Source of the DNA: Phycisphaerales bacterium | GTDB taxonomy: Bacteria; Planctomycetota; Phycisphaerae; Phycisphaerales; UBA1924 | Reading direction: 5' to 3' | DNA length: 64,000 nt | Assembly: GCA_020853815.1 (NCBI GenBank) | Contig: JADYYE010000130.1 | Span: forward strand, 52,236 to 116,235 | In this document: one piece after another, positions 1 to 8,502 of the stretch | How the letters are laid out: each line of letters starts with the position of its first letter | How positions within the stretch are numbered: the first letter of the stretch is position 1 | The notes under the pieces: generated by a model | Told to the model about the DNA's origin: nothing | What the model saw: only the letters and a program-made list of their open reading frames with translations | Database searches by the model: none | Position numbers and translations under genes: made by a program

Positions 1-192
1 CTCGACCGGGCGGAGATTGCCCGTCATGTCGCGTTCAACGATCGACGGATGATCGTCGCGGATCGTCGGGCCGGCGAGCGGTTGTGTCGCGGGTGGCTCG
101 TCCGCGAGCCCGGCAGCCGCGTACAGCGCCGCCGCGCACAAGCCTGTCGCGCACAGGGCTGCCGCGCCGAATACAAGAATGTATTTCATCAT
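1..192 (-). CDS. Secreted hypothetical protein, 3' end outside the window
   Basis: The reading frame starts at 192 (ATG; a second ATG follows directly) and is open to the window edge, so only the first 64 codons are seen. They begin MMKYILVFGAAALC and give a hydrophobic, alanine-rich signal peptide, then a Pro/Thr/Asp-rich stretch. The start overlaps the stop of the upstream gene (ATGA), which implies translational coupling. The function is not recognised. Partnership with the upstream secreted protein is inferred only from the overlap. Confidence 0.6.
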   Translation of the reverse strand, partial: MMKYILVFGAAALCATGLCAAALYAAAGLADEPPATQPLAGPTIRDDHPSIVERDMTGNLRPVE

Positions 193-1121
193 TCACCCCG
201 GAATCGTTTGATGATGGCGGTGCGCTGCTGCTCGTCGAGGATGCCGAGGATCTTAAGGAACAGGCCCTCGTAGCGCTTGTCGTCTTCCTTGAGCGGGGCC
301 TCGGCCGCCTCGGAGTCGATGATCTCGCGCACGCGGGCCTTCTGCGCGTCGGAGAGGTTCAGGTCCTTGAGCACGAACTCGGCGATGAGGCGGCCCGACT
401 TCACGCCGCGCTCGAACGCGCGCCCGATCTCGCCCACGAACGCCTGCAGCCTTTCGCCCGCGACGATCTCGAACCGCCCGCGCTTCTTGCCGTCTTCGTT
501 GGGGATGTTCTTGCCCTCTTCGACCAGCGCGTTCCAGTAGTTGGTGACGAGACGCTCGAACTCCGCACGCTGGTCCTCGGGGAGCAGCGCCTTGACCTGA
601 TCGAAGAGCGTGCCGTCCTTCCACACCGCGTTGAGCTTCTGGAACGCCTCGAGACCGAGCATGAGCTGGTCGCGCTTGTTGTTGGTCTTCCCCGCGGTGT
701 CGAGCTTGGTGAGCAGGTCGAGGTTGCCGGTCACGAACTCCTCGATCGCCTTGCCGCGCCTGGCGAAGAGCGCGTCGACCCGCTCCTTGGCTTCGCCGCT
801 GAGTTTCAGGAGCGCCACGGCCGCCTCCTCGGGCGTGGTTTCAAGACGCCGGACCGTGCCGTTGAAATCGGACGAGACCAGCGACGGCGCTGACTGCGTC
901 GGCGCGTCGATCTTCGGGCCGCCGAGCGGATTGGCGGCGGGTTGCGACGACGGCGGGGTCGGCGGCACCTTGGCGGGTTGTTTGGATGGCGTCTCGGGCA
1001 GCGCGTTCTGAGCCAGCGCGTCGGGCACAACGCCCATCGCGGCGGCGGCCACGACGGCGAACAGCGTGATTCCCCGGGAGGGCTTGGCGGTACGTTGGAG
1101 GGACGTGCGATCGAGCTTCAT
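189..1121 (-). CDS. Secreted helical hypothetical protein (Spy/LTxxQ-like flavour)
   Basis: A 310-residue protein. An N-terminal signal peptide (hydrophobic core about residues 18-36, ending DALAQ) is followed by a Pro/Ser-rich linker (about 40-85) and a long charged helical region. Near the C-terminus, LNLSDAQKARVREIID resembles the LTxxQ-like helices of Spy/CpxP-type periplasmic proteins, and the end repeats the pattern (ILDEQQRTAIIKRF). This suggests an exported helical chaperone-like or stress protein, by inference only. It is coupled by a 4-bp overlap to the gene at 1-192. The secreted protein at 37185-38252 has a similar helix (LSPDQDQKIKGIMDSV). Confidence 0.7.
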   Translation of the reverse strand: MKLDRTSLQRTAKPSRGITLFAVVAAAAMGVVPDALAQNALPETPSKQPAKVPPTPPSSQPAANPLGGPKIDAPTQSAPSLVSSDFNGTVRRLETTPEEAAVALLKLSGEAKERVDALFARRGKAIEEFVTGNLDLLTKLDTAGKTNNKRDQLMLGLEAFQKLNAVWKDGTLFDQVKALLPEDQRAEFERLVTNYWNALVEEGKNIPNEDGKKRGRFEIVAGERLQAFVGEIGRAFERGVKSGRLIAEFVLKDLNLSDAQKARVREIIDSEAAEAPLKEDDKRYEGLFLKILGILDEQQRTAIIKRFRGE

Positions 1122-1228
1122 GCAGCACCCCGCGTGAATGGACCCATGTGAAGCCTTGGGAACCGCGCCGACGCGATTTCATTGTCCGCTGTGAGGCTCG
1201 CGTTCGCAAGGTGAATCGACGCGGGGCA

Positions 1229-1264
1229 CTCACCACGGAGGGACACGGTGGGGCACGGAGGGGA
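1229..1264. repeat. CACGGAGG-type dispersed repeat
   Basis: Purine-rich words (CACCACGGAGGGACACGG followed by GGGCACGGAGGGG) lie in the gap between the genes ending at 1337 and starting at 1121. The same words recur at 10318-10400 and, inverted, at 10482-10513. Confidence 0.5.
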
Positions 1265-1336
1265 CGAGCACCACAACACGCCGGCGCAGACCGCCGGGCC
1301 ACCCAAGAACCCTCGCTCGCGCTTCGGGCTCGTGGG

Positions 1337-1588
1337 TCAGAACCTCGTCACCCAGAAGAGCATCGCGCCAAGGACGAGCGCGATCGCCACGACGATCCAG
1401 ACGGGCGAGCGCTGGTCCGCGGGGTCGCCGATGGCGTGCCCGCACTTCCAGCAGATCTCGACGTCGTCGTGAATCTCCGTGCCGCAGGCCGGGCACGACG
1501 TGGTCACGCCCGAGAAGCGATCAATGTCGTCGGTGGATGGTCCGTCGTCGAGGGGTTGTGTGCCACGCCGCCGCGTGTTGCCGGCCAT
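1337..1588 (-). CDS. Small zinc-ribbon single-pass membrane protein
   Basis: An 83-residue protein. The cytosolic part carries CPACGTEIHDDVEICWKCG (about residues 32-50), a CxxC-x12-CxxC zinc ribbon. One C-terminal transmembrane helix follows (VWIVVAIALVLGAMLFWV, about 63-80). Tail-anchored zinc ribbons of this size are common in planctomycetes and mostly uncharacterised. It lies 32 bp downstream of the membrane gene at 1621-2166 and is probably co-transcribed with it. Confidence 0.7.
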   Translation of the reverse strand: MAGNTRRRGTQPLDDGPSTDDIDRFSGVTTSCPACGTEIHDDVEICWKCGHAIGDPADQRSPVWIVVAIALVLGAMLFWVTRF

Positions 1589-1620
1589 GCGGGAAGTTTA
1601 CCACGCGGTGTTGCGTGCGC

Positions 1621-2166
1621 CTAATCAATCGCGGCGGCCCAGCCGAGGGCGTCGGCCTTGATGAGGAGCAGGAGACCCACGCCTCCGGTTATCACACCGA
1701 CCACCGAGAACCACGCGGCGCGGCGGCGTTCCCGCCCCCGACGCAGCGTCGCGGGGTCCGCCGCAACGTCGGGCAAGGGAACACAGCGGCACGACGCGAT
1801 CGCGCCGACCAAGTGTCGTGCCGCCAGAACGCCGATGCAGACATAACTCAGCAGGCGCGTTATGCCGAAGGGCGTGGGCGCGATCCAGCAGACAACGGAC
1901 AGGGCGGCCAGAACAAGGGCGGCTTTCGACCCGGGGAAGGACATTCGTGCCGCCGCGACGCACCCGATGAAGCACGCAGCGGCCCCGGCGAACAATGGCG
2001 TGCCAATGCGTTGGTGCTCCGCGGGCGAGTTGTCGAGCGAGGCCAGATGCCGGAAGAGAAACCACAGGCCGACGCCGGAGAGCGCGAGAACGGCGAGCAC
2101 GCCCGCGGCCAGGCGCGGATCGAAGCGGAAGCCCGGCTTGTCCGCGGGTGACTGGACGCTGGTCAT
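1621..2166 (-). CDS. Multi-pass membrane protein, unknown function
   Basis: A 181-residue protein with about five hydrophobic segments (near residues 18-38, 55-72, 83-100, 105-125 and 152-172) and a basic loop (RRGRERRRAAW) before the last helix. No conserved catalytic motif was seen. An upstream GGAG may be the ribosome site. It lies between spoVR (22 bp upstream on the same strand) and the zinc-ribbon gene, so the three may form one minus-strand unit. Confidence 0.6.
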   Translation of the reverse strand: MTSVQSPADKPGFRFDPRLAAGVLAVLALSGVGLWFLFRHLASLDNSPAEHQRIGTPLFAGAAACFIGCVAAARMSFPGSKAALVLAALSVVCWIAPTPFGITRLLSYVCIGVLAARHLVGAIASCRCVPLPDVAADPATLRRGRERRRAAWFSVVGVITGGVGLLLLIKADALGWAAAID

Positions 2167-2187
2167 GCACGTCTCCGACGTGTGAGC

Positions 2188-3723
2188 CTACACGATCATG
2201 TGGGCCGGCGGCGGGGTGTCCTCGCTCACGCGCTCCTTCTTCGGGCGATCGTCGGGCTGTTCGAGCGAGACGAGGTACATCTCCTCGTTGATGCGCGCCT
2301 GCAGGTGCACCGGACGCCCCCAGAGCAGGCGGAGCGAGCGGAGGACCTCGACGGCCTTGCCCGCGTCGACCTCCAGCCCGCTGAAGCGGTGCGCCAGGAA
2401 GAGCTCGCCGCGGTTCAGGTAGTTGGCGTCGACGACGTAGATGAACGGCTGGCCCATGTTGGTCAGGTGGTGGAGCAGCGTGGTCTTGACGCGCTGGAAA
2501 TCGCGCGACACGACCTTCAGCTCGCCGGTCTGGGGGTCGCGCTTGTGCTGGTACATGCGGTGCTTCTCGACGAACTCGGGCGTGAGGAATTCGTCGATGA
2601 AGTTGACGTCGTTGTAGATGCGACGCACCTCGAAGATCTTGTCGCGTCCCTTCATGGACTTGTCGTCGAAGCGCTCCTTGGCGCCGATGGAGTCGAGTCG
2701 CTCCCACGCCGGGCCGTGCTGCCCCATGTTCCAGCGGCGTTCGATGTCCTTGTACAGCTCGACGCCGATCTTGTAGGGGTTGAAGCCGCCCGGCGGCATG
2801 TGGACAACGCCCGAGTGCTGGTCGGCGTAGTGGACGATCTCTCGGGCCTCCAGGAAGTGCTGGGTCATGAGCTTGGAGTGCCAGTAGGTGGCCCATCCCT
2901 CGTTCATGATCTTGGTCATGCCCTGGGGCGAGAAGTAGTACGCCTCGTCGCGGATGATCGAGAGGATGTCCTGCTGCCACTCTTCGAGCGGCGCGTAGCG
3001 CAGCAGGAACTGGAGAACGTCGCGCGTCGGCTCCTTGGGGAACTTGGCCTTGGCGGCCTTCTGCTTCTCTTCGTGCTCGCGGCGCTGGCGCTCCATCTCC
3101 GCGCGCGGGTTGACGAACGGGTCCATGTAGTCCTTGGCGGGCAGGCGGTCGGGCGTGAAGGCCTCGGGCTCGCGCGCCTTGCCGGCGTACGCCTCGCGCT
3201 GCACGAACATCGAGTGCGGGTCGATCAGGTGCTCGATCGTGAGGCACAGGTCAAGGAATCGCTCGACGGTGTCCTGGCCCTGGCGCTCCACGTGGCGGCG
3301 CACGCGCGTCGCGTGGTTGGCCATCTGGTCCATCATCTTGCGGTCGGTCTTGCCGAACCAGAAGTTGTTCTTGAAGAAATCGGCGTGTCCATAGACGTGG
3401 GCCATCACGAGCTTCTGATCGGTGACGGCGTTGGACTCTTGCAGGTAGGCGTAGCAGGGCTCGTTGTTGATGACCATCTCGTAGATGCGCCCGAGCCCGT
3501 AGGCGTCGCGCTTGCTCAGGCGCTCGTACTCCATGCCCCACTTCCAGTGCGGGAAGCGGGTGGGGAAGCCGCCGTACGCGGCAATCTGGTTCATGGTGTC
3601 GAAGGGAAGAACCTCGAAGACGACTTCGGGGAAGTCCAGGCCGTATTCGGCGGCCTTGGCCTTGATGCGCTGCATGTGGTCGAGCAGCTCGCGGGAGAGA
3701 TCGGTGTTGGGGGTGCTGGGCAT
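2188..3723 (-). CDS. spoVR: SpoVR family protein
   Basis: A 511-residue protein with the hallmark SpoVR/YcgB sequence through its whole length, for example FPHWKWGMEYERLSKRDAYGLGRIYEMVINNEPCYAYL and MAHVYGHADFFKNNFWF near the N-terminus, and DEAYYFSPQGMTKIMNEGWATYWHSKLM in the middle. Bacillus SpoVR is needed for spore cortex formation. In non-sporulating bacteria the family (YcgB) usually sits beside the PrkA-type kinase YeaG and the VWA protein YeaH; neither is visible here. The biochemical role is unknown. The start at MPSTPNTD is supported by the onset of conserved sequence 12 residues later. No strong Shine-Dalgarno sequence was seen. Confidence 0.93.
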   Translation of the reverse strand: MPSTPNTDLSRELLDHMQRIKAKAAEYGLDFPEVVFEVLPFDTMNQIAAYGGFPTRFPHWKWGMEYERLSKRDAYGLGRIYEMVINNEPCYAYLQESNAVTDQKLVMAHVYGHADFFKNNFWFGKTDRKMMDQMANHATRVRRHVERQGQDTVERFLDLCLTIEHLIDPHSMFVQREAYAGKAREPEAFTPDRLPAKDYMDPFVNPRAEMERQRREHEEKQKAAKAKFPKEPTRDVLQFLLRYAPLEEWQQDILSIIRDEAYYFSPQGMTKIMNEGWATYWHSKLMTQHFLEAREIVHYADQHSGVVHMPPGGFNPYKIGVELYKDIERRWNMGQHGPAWERLDSIGAKERFDDKSMKGRDKIFEVRRIYNDVNFIDEFLTPEFVEKHRMYQHKRDPQTGELKVVSRDFQRVKTTLLHHLTNMGQPFIYVVDANYLNRGELFLAHRFSGLEVDAGKAVEVLRSLRLLWGRPVHLQARINEEMYLVSLEQPDDRPKKERVSEDTPPPAHMIV

Positions 3724-3910
3724 GGCACACCAGTTATCGGCGCTTCCGGGGGTCTATTCGAGCAAGGCCCGGCCAGAGGTTCGCAAATCGCGCCGCACGT
3801 CCTCACCCGGCAGGCCCGAGAAAAGGGGGTCTTCCGCCTCCCGGCACGGTTTTCGCAACCGGCGCGCGTCTGGCCCATAGGATTCCCCGCACTCGAAACG
3901 GAGGAATCCC

Positions 3911-5851
3911 ATGCGCACTGGTCGGATGCTGTCGGGCGTGTTGGCGTTGGTCGTGCTGGCGGGAACGGCCACGTTGTCCCTGGCCCAGGAATCCAAAGCC
4001 GTCGGCTCGGTCTCGGGCAAGACGGCCCTCAAGAGCGGCTCCCCCACCATCGAGCAGTTCCTGAAGATCCGCACGCCGGGCTCGGCGACGATCGCGGCGG
4101 ACGGCTCGATGTACGTCCGTGACTGGCCGGACGGCGTGTGGCAGCTCTACCGCGTGCCCGCCGACCAGGTCGGCAAGTCTTCGGTCGGGCAGAAGCTCAC
4201 GGACTTCAAGGACGGCCTGTCGGGGTACTCGCTCTCGCCCGACGGCAAGGCCGTGCTGCTCTTCCACGCCGTGGGCGGCAACGAGAACACGCAGATCTCG
4301 CTGCTGAAGCCCGAGGGCGGCTTCAAGCCGCTGGTCGAGAACCCCAAGGTGCAGTACGCCGTGAACGCGTGGCTGGACGACAGCTCGGGGTTCATCTTCA
4401 CGGGCAACGACAAGAGCCCGAGCGACTTCTACATCTATCGCTACGACCTGGCGGACGGCAAGGTGACCCAGCTCCTCTCCAAGGAAGGGAGCTGGTCGGC
4501 CGGCGACGTGACCAAGGACGCCAAGCGCTACCTGGTGGCGCAGTACCGGTCGATCTCCGACAGCAGCGTTCACGAGCTCGACGCGACCACGGGCAAGCTG
4601 ACCGAGCTTTCGGTCAAGCCCAAGGAGGGCACGTCGGCCAACGACGTCGTCGGCTACATGCCCGGCGAGAAGAGCGTGCTCCTGCTGACCGACGCCGACG
4701 CCGACGTGAAGAAGCTGGTGCTGAAGGACCTTGCGACGGGCGCGGTGAGCGAGCCGATCAAGGAGCTGGCGGGCTTCGAGCTCGACGGCGCGGGGATCGA
4801 TCACGAGCGGAATCGCCTGATCGTGTCGGTCAATCGCGACGGCTACGGCGAGGCGTCGGTGTACGAACTGCCGAGCTTCAAGAAGATGGCGCTCCCCGAC
4901 ATCCCCAAGGGCGTGGTGTCGATCGGCGACACGCGGAAGGGGCGCCTGAGCTACACCCTGAGCAACGCGCAGACGCCGGGCCTCACCTACACGATCGACA
5001 AGGCCGGCGACGCGCCGCGCCAGAACACCTTCACCGACACGCAGGGGATCGACCTCTCGGCGTTCCCGCTGCCCAGGCTGGTCAAGTACACCAGCTTTGA
5101 CGGGCTGGAGATCCCGTCGTTCCTCTGGACGCCACCGGGCTACAAGGAGGGCACGCCGATCCCGTTCGTCGTGAACTATCACGGCGGCCCGGAAGGCCAG
5201 CACCGCCCGACGTTCAGCGCACTCACGCAGTTCCTGCTGAGCCGCGGCTACGGCGTGATGCAGCCCAACGTGCGCGGGAGCACGGGCTACGGGCGCAAGT
5301 TCCACATGATGGACGACTACAAGAAGCGCTGGGACAGCGTGAAGGACGGCGTGGAGGCCGCCCGCTGGCTGGTGAAGAACAACTACTCGTCGCCGGGGAG
5401 GATCGCGGCGTACGGCGGGAGCTACGGCGGGTTCATGGCGGTCGCCACCATCGTCGATGACGGCGCGTCGAAGGACCGCGTCTTCGGCGCCTCGGTCAAC
5501 GTCGTCGGCATCGTGAACATGAAGACGTTTCTGGAGCAGACGGCCGGCTATCGGCGCAAGCTGCGCGAGGTCGAGTACGGCCCGCTCTCGGACCCCGAGT
5601 TCCTCGCCAGCGTCTCTTCCATCAACCGCATCGACGACATCAAGGTGCCCATGATGATCGCCCACGGCCTGAACGACCCGCGCGTGCCGGTCGGCGAGGC
5701 CATGCAGCTGGCGGTCGGCCTCCAGCAGCGCGGCTTCGACCCCGAGCTGGTCTTCTGCCCCGACGAGGGGCACGGCTTCGCCAAGCTCTCCAACCGCCTG
5801 CTCTTCAGCGATCGCATGGTCAAGTTCCTCGATCGAACGATCGGGAAGTAG
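3911..5851 (+). CDS. S9 family prolyl oligopeptidase, exported
   Basis: A 646-residue protein. It has a signal peptide (residues 1-25, ending LSLAQ), a beta-propeller region (about 45-370), then a C-terminal alpha/beta-hydrolase domain. The nucleophile elbow is GGSYGGF, with Ser at about 504. Asp at about 589 (HGLNDPRVP) and His at about 621 (DEGHGF) complete the triad. The NYHGGPEGQ oxyanion-region motif is at about 421. This matches dipeptidyl aminopeptidase/acylaminoacyl-peptidase proteins, which cut short peptides, here probably in the periplasm. A clear GGAGG lies 7 nt before the ATG. A hairpin at 5958-5986 follows the gene. Confidence 0.92.
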   Translation: MRTGRMLSGVLALVVLAGTATLSLAQESKAVGSVSGKTALKSGSPTIEQFLKIRTPGSATIAADGSMYVRDWPDGVWQLYRVPADQVGKSSVGQKLTDFKDGLSGYSLSPDGKAVLLFHAVGGNENTQISLLKPEGGFKPLVENPKVQYAVNAWLDDSSGFIFTGNDKSPSDFYIYRYDLADGKVTQLLSKEGSWSAGDVTKDAKRYLVAQYRSISDSSVHELDATTGKLTELSVKPKEGTSANDVVGYMPGEKSVLLLTDADADVKKLVLKDLATGAVSEPIKELAGFELDGAGIDHERNRLIVSVNRDGYGEASVYELPSFKKMALPDIPKGVVSIGDTRKGRLSYTLSNAQTPGLTYTIDKAGDAPRQNTFTDTQGIDLSAFPLPRLVKYTSFDGLEIPSFLWTPPGYKEGTPIPFVVNYHGGPEGQHRPTFSALTQFLLSRGYGVMQPNVRGSTGYGRKFHMMDDYKKRWDSVKDGVEAARWLVKNNYSSPGRIAAYGGSYGGFMAVATIVDDGASKDRVFGASVNVVGIVNMKTFLEQTAGYRRKLREVEYGPLSDPEFLASVSSINRIDDIKVPMMIAHGLNDPRVPVGEAMQLAVGLQQRGFDPELVFCPDEGHGFAKLSNRLLFSDRMVKFLDRTIGK

Positions 5852-5857
5852 AACGAG

Positions 5858-5915
5858 GCATCGGGCATCAGGCATCAGGGAAGAGACGGAGAGACGCAGA
5901 GACGACGTGAGGAGA
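5858..5915. repeat. GGCATCAGG / AGAGACGGAGAG dispersed words
   Basis: Direct copies of GGCATC(A/G)GG followed by purine-rich GAGACGGAGAGACGCAGAGACG lie just after the S9 peptidase stop. Related GGCATCAGG words occur inverted at about 30690-30715. Confidence 0.45.
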
Positions 5916-5957
5916 AGACGGGAAGTCGCCCGAGGAACGAGCATGTGCGCATGGTTC

Positions 5958-5986
5958 AAGCCCCCGAGAAATGGGGGGCTTTTTCT
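5958..5986 (+). terminator. Intrinsic terminator of the S9 peptidase gene
   Basis: AAGCCCCC (5958-5965) pairs with GGGGGCTT (5974-5981) around an 8-nt loop, and the stem runs into a T-rich tail (TTTTCTT). It lies about 105 nt after the stop codon. Confidence 0.8.
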
Positions 5987-6045
5987 TGGCTTGGTGGCGA
6001 GTCCCGGGCGCCGAGGGCGGATTCAGTTCAAGCGCCGCACCTTCC

Positions 6046-6074
6046 CATTGCCCATTGCCCTTTGCCCATTGCCG
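6046..6074. repeat. Tandem CCCATTGCC words
   Basis: Successive copies of CCATTGC(C)C lie just downstream (in transcription sense) of the CPBP protease stop. The same word (CAATTGCCCATTGCCC) appears at about 30598 in another intergenic gap. Confidence 0.5.
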
Positions 6075-6081
6075 CCTGCCT

Positions 6082-7668
6082 TCAGTCCTTCACCACCGAC
6101 ATCACGGAGATAAGGAGTGTGAGGACGGTGGCGTTGTGGAGACAGTGGGCGGTCATGGGGGCCAGGAGCGACCCGCGCCACTCGCGCATCATCGCGAAGT
6201 TGAAGCCGAGCGTCATGAGCGGGATCGTGAGCAGCACGGGCACGGGGTGGATGATGCCGAAGACGAAGGCCGAGCCGAGGGCGGCGAGCACAACGCCGAC
6301 CGTGCCACGCAGGTGACGGAAGAGCACGCCGCGGAAGAGTGATTCCTCGACGATCGGGGCCCAGACGGTGGCCATGAAGAAGAGGATGGCCATCTCGAGG
6401 CCGGAGGATTGCCCGATGCGATCAAAGAGCGGGTTGGAGGGCGGGGCGGGCTTGTGCCCGGTCATCTGCGTCACGATCGCCTGCTGAACCACGAGCAGCA
6501 CCAGCGCCAGAAGCACGCTGACAAAGAACAGGGGCAGGCCCGCGAGGTAGCCGGCGATGCCCGCGCCGACCTCGCGGAACACGCCGCGGCCGGTGTTCCA
6601 GCCCATGTCCTGGCGCAGGCCGGCGAAGCTCCGCCCGCGCGTGAGGACATAGAGCGGGACCAGGGCCAGGAGCCAGTGGGCCAGGAGCGACGCGGGCCCG
6701 ATCCAGTCGGTGTTCGCGCCGCGTGATCTCAGGAACTGCTCCAGGAGCGCGGTGCCCAGCGCGAGCACGAGAAAGGCCAAGAGGAAGAGCGCGAAGGCCT
6801 CCAGGTACGCGCTCCCTCCGCGCGCCGGCGCGCGGAACGTGGCGCGGACCGATCGCTTCATGAGCTTGATGATCGCGATGATGAAGAGCGTGATGCCCGC
6901 CAGCGCTCCGACAACGAGCACGAGCATGAACGCGCCCATGATGGCCAGGAGACGACCGCCGCCGGAAAGGAGCGGCGCGCGGGCGGGGTCTTCGTCCTTC
7001 AGGCCGTGCGTGAGCGCGATCTTGCCGAAAAAGCCGTGGTTCTTGCCCAGCGCGTCGCGTTGCTCCTGCGTGAGTTCCGCGGCCCGCCCTTCGTAGATGA
7101 GGTTCAGCGACTGGATGTCCTTGCGCAGCGCGTCCTTGGCCTCGTCGGTTGGTGCGGCGGGATTTGACGCGGGGTTGGGCGCCGGGGTTGTCGCAGGGTC
7201 CGGCGGTGCATCGAGTTCGGCGGTGACTTTTTCGAGCCTGGACTTGGCGGCGTCGGTGTTGCTGAGTTCCCCTGCGGCGATTGCGGCCCACACGCGATCG
7301 GTCGGCGTGCCGAGCTTGGCCTGCTCGTCGACGAACTCGGCGTACATTTCGACCGGCGCGCCGGGGCTGGCGGCCTTGAAGAACAGCCCGAGCTTTACGA
7401 ACAGGCGGCCCATGAGGTCGACCTCGTCCGAGCCGTGGATGATCGCGGCGGACTTGGGGTCGGGCGCCGCGGCCGGCGCGTGGTCAAGGCGCTGCACCAC
7501 CGCGACTGCGATCGTCAGGATCGCGACCAGCAGCAGCGCGACGGAGCGACGACCGGGCGAGCCCGGGTCGGGGAGCCGATCGGTGGCGACGGGCGGCGTG
7601 GGGGGCGTGCCGTCGAGGACCGCGGCCGGTGTCGGATGGGAAAACGGGTTGGGCGGGAATTCGGGCAT
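6082..7668 (-). CDS. CPBP family intramembrane metalloprotease
   Basis: A 528-residue protein. A proline-rich cytosolic N-terminus and one TM helix (about 42-60) precede a long soluble region (about 65-225) with an Ala/Pro linker. Six to eight further TM helices follow. The C-terminal third has the CPBP/Abi signatures EESLFRG (EExxxR, about 440), FGIIHP (FxxxH) and HCLHN. These coordinate the catalytic metal in the Rce1/CAAX-protease superfamily. The substrate is unknown. The large soluble insert between TM1 and the catalytic core is unusual. It is transcribed away from the TA-like pair at 7840. Confidence 0.88.
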   Translation of the reverse strand: MPEFPPNPFSHPTPAAVLDGTPPTPPVATDRLPDPGSPGRRSVALLLVAILTIAVAVVQRLDHAPAAAPDPKSAAIIHGSDEVDLMGRLFVKLGLFFKAASPGAPVEMYAEFVDEQAKLGTPTDRVWAAIAAGELSNTDAAKSRLEKVTAELDAPPDPATTPAPNPASNPAAPTDEAKDALRKDIQSLNLIYEGRAAELTQEQRDALGKNHGFFGKIALTHGLKDEDPARAPLLSGGGRLLAIMGAFMLVLVVGALAGITLFIIAIIKLMKRSVRATFRAPARGGSAYLEAFALFLLAFLVLALGTALLEQFLRSRGANTDWIGPASLLAHWLLALVPLYVLTRGRSFAGLRQDMGWNTGRGVFREVGAGIAGYLAGLPLFFVSVLLALVLLVVQQAIVTQMTGHKPAPPSNPLFDRIGQSSGLEMAILFFMATVWAPIVEESLFRGVLFRHLRGTVGVVLAALGSAFVFGIIHPVPVLLTIPLMTLGFNFAMMREWRGSLLAPMTAHCLHNATVLTLLISVMSVVKD

Positions 7669-7839
7669 GTTGAATCATCGGCAGGAAGTACTCACGGAAC
7701 AGAATCGACAGCCCGCTTACGACGCTCGGGGGCCTCTGGGCAGTCAATTCTCGCGACAAAGCTACAAAATGGACCTTGTTCGCGTATCCGGGAGGGGGTT
7801 GCGCCGAATAGCTATAGTGTCAATCGAGGGGTACTAGAC

Positions 7840-8502
7840 GTGACGACTCTGCTGGGCACAGGTTCATACGGCGTTCAGGAAGCATCTCGCTTCGCCGAGG
7901 TGAATTCGCGCACAGCGAGTCGCTGGCTAGTTGGTGCGGGCAAGGATCGGCGGGGCAAGTTTCTTTCGTCGGACATCCCTACCGTGCGGGGACGATTTGC
8001 CCTGTCGTTTTTAGACCTGGTCGACCTGTTGGTCGTTGGGCGATTCCGCGAAGAGGGGGTTTCTCTCCAGACGGTGCGCCAAGTCTATTCTCGCCTGCAA
8101 AGGGATCTCGATACACCCCATCCGTTCTGCCATCGTCAACTTCTGACGGACGGGCGGACGGTCTTTATGCACACGTTGACTGGGATGGGCGACCACCACC
8201 TCGAAGAGGTGTTGACCGGCCAACGCGCCATGCCTGAAATCCTCGAGCCGTATCTAAGGCAGATCGAGTATTCCAATGACTCGAATACGGCGATGCGATG
8301 GAACATCGCGAGAGGCGTTGTACTCGACCCGTCACGCGCATTTGGAAAACCGGTTGTGGCCAGCGAAGGCACGACCACGTTCGCGATTGCTCGCGCCTAT
8401 TGGGCAAACGCAAAGAACGTCGATTTGGTCGCCGATCTCTTTCGCATCTCGCCGGAATCGGTGAGACTTGCTGTCGATTTCGAACAGAAGTACGCAGCCT
8501 GA
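7840..8502 (+). CDS. DUF433-type antitoxin with N-terminal helix-turn-helix
   Basis: A 220-residue protein from GTG 7840, preceded 8 nt upstream by GAGGGG. The N-terminus (ASRFAEVNSRTASRWLVG) looks like a MerR/excisionase-type DNA-recognition helix-turn-helix. The C-terminal 60 residues (DPSRAFGKPVVASEGTTT ... VADLFRISPESVRLAVDF) match the DUF433/VapB45-like domain used by antitoxins to bind PIN-like toxins. Its stop codon overlaps the next start (TGATG), the usual TA arrangement. GC and codon use are visibly lower than in flanking genes, suggesting acquisition. The open frame extends upstream to 7435 but lies over the CPBP gene, so that part was rejected. Confidence 0.75.
   Translation: MTTLLGTGSYGVQEASRFAEVNSRTASRWLVGAGKDRRGKFLSSDIPTVRGRFALSFLDLVDLLVVGRFREEGVSLQTVRQVYSRLQRDLDTPHPFCHRQLLTDGRTVFMHTLTGMGDHHLEEVLTGQRAMPEILEPYLRQIEYSNDSNTAMRWNIARGVVLDPSRAFGKPVVASEGTTTFAIARAYWANAKNVDLVADLFRISPESVRLAVDFEQKYAA

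Noticed and set aside
2182..4122. 646-codon plus-strand frame opposite spoVR and running into the S9 peptidase
   Set aside because: A high-GC shadow frame: leucine/valine/histidine-rich composition with no motif, while the opposite strand encodes full-length SpoVR.
3803..5959. 718-codon minus-strand frame opposite the S9 peptidase
   Set aside because: Arg/Ala/Val/Leu/His shadow translation with no domain; the plus strand has a complete catalytic triad and signal peptide.
7435..7839. Upstream extension of the DUF433 gene
   Set aside because: It overlaps the CPBP protease coding region in antisense; GTG 7840 has a ribosome site and begins conserved sequence.
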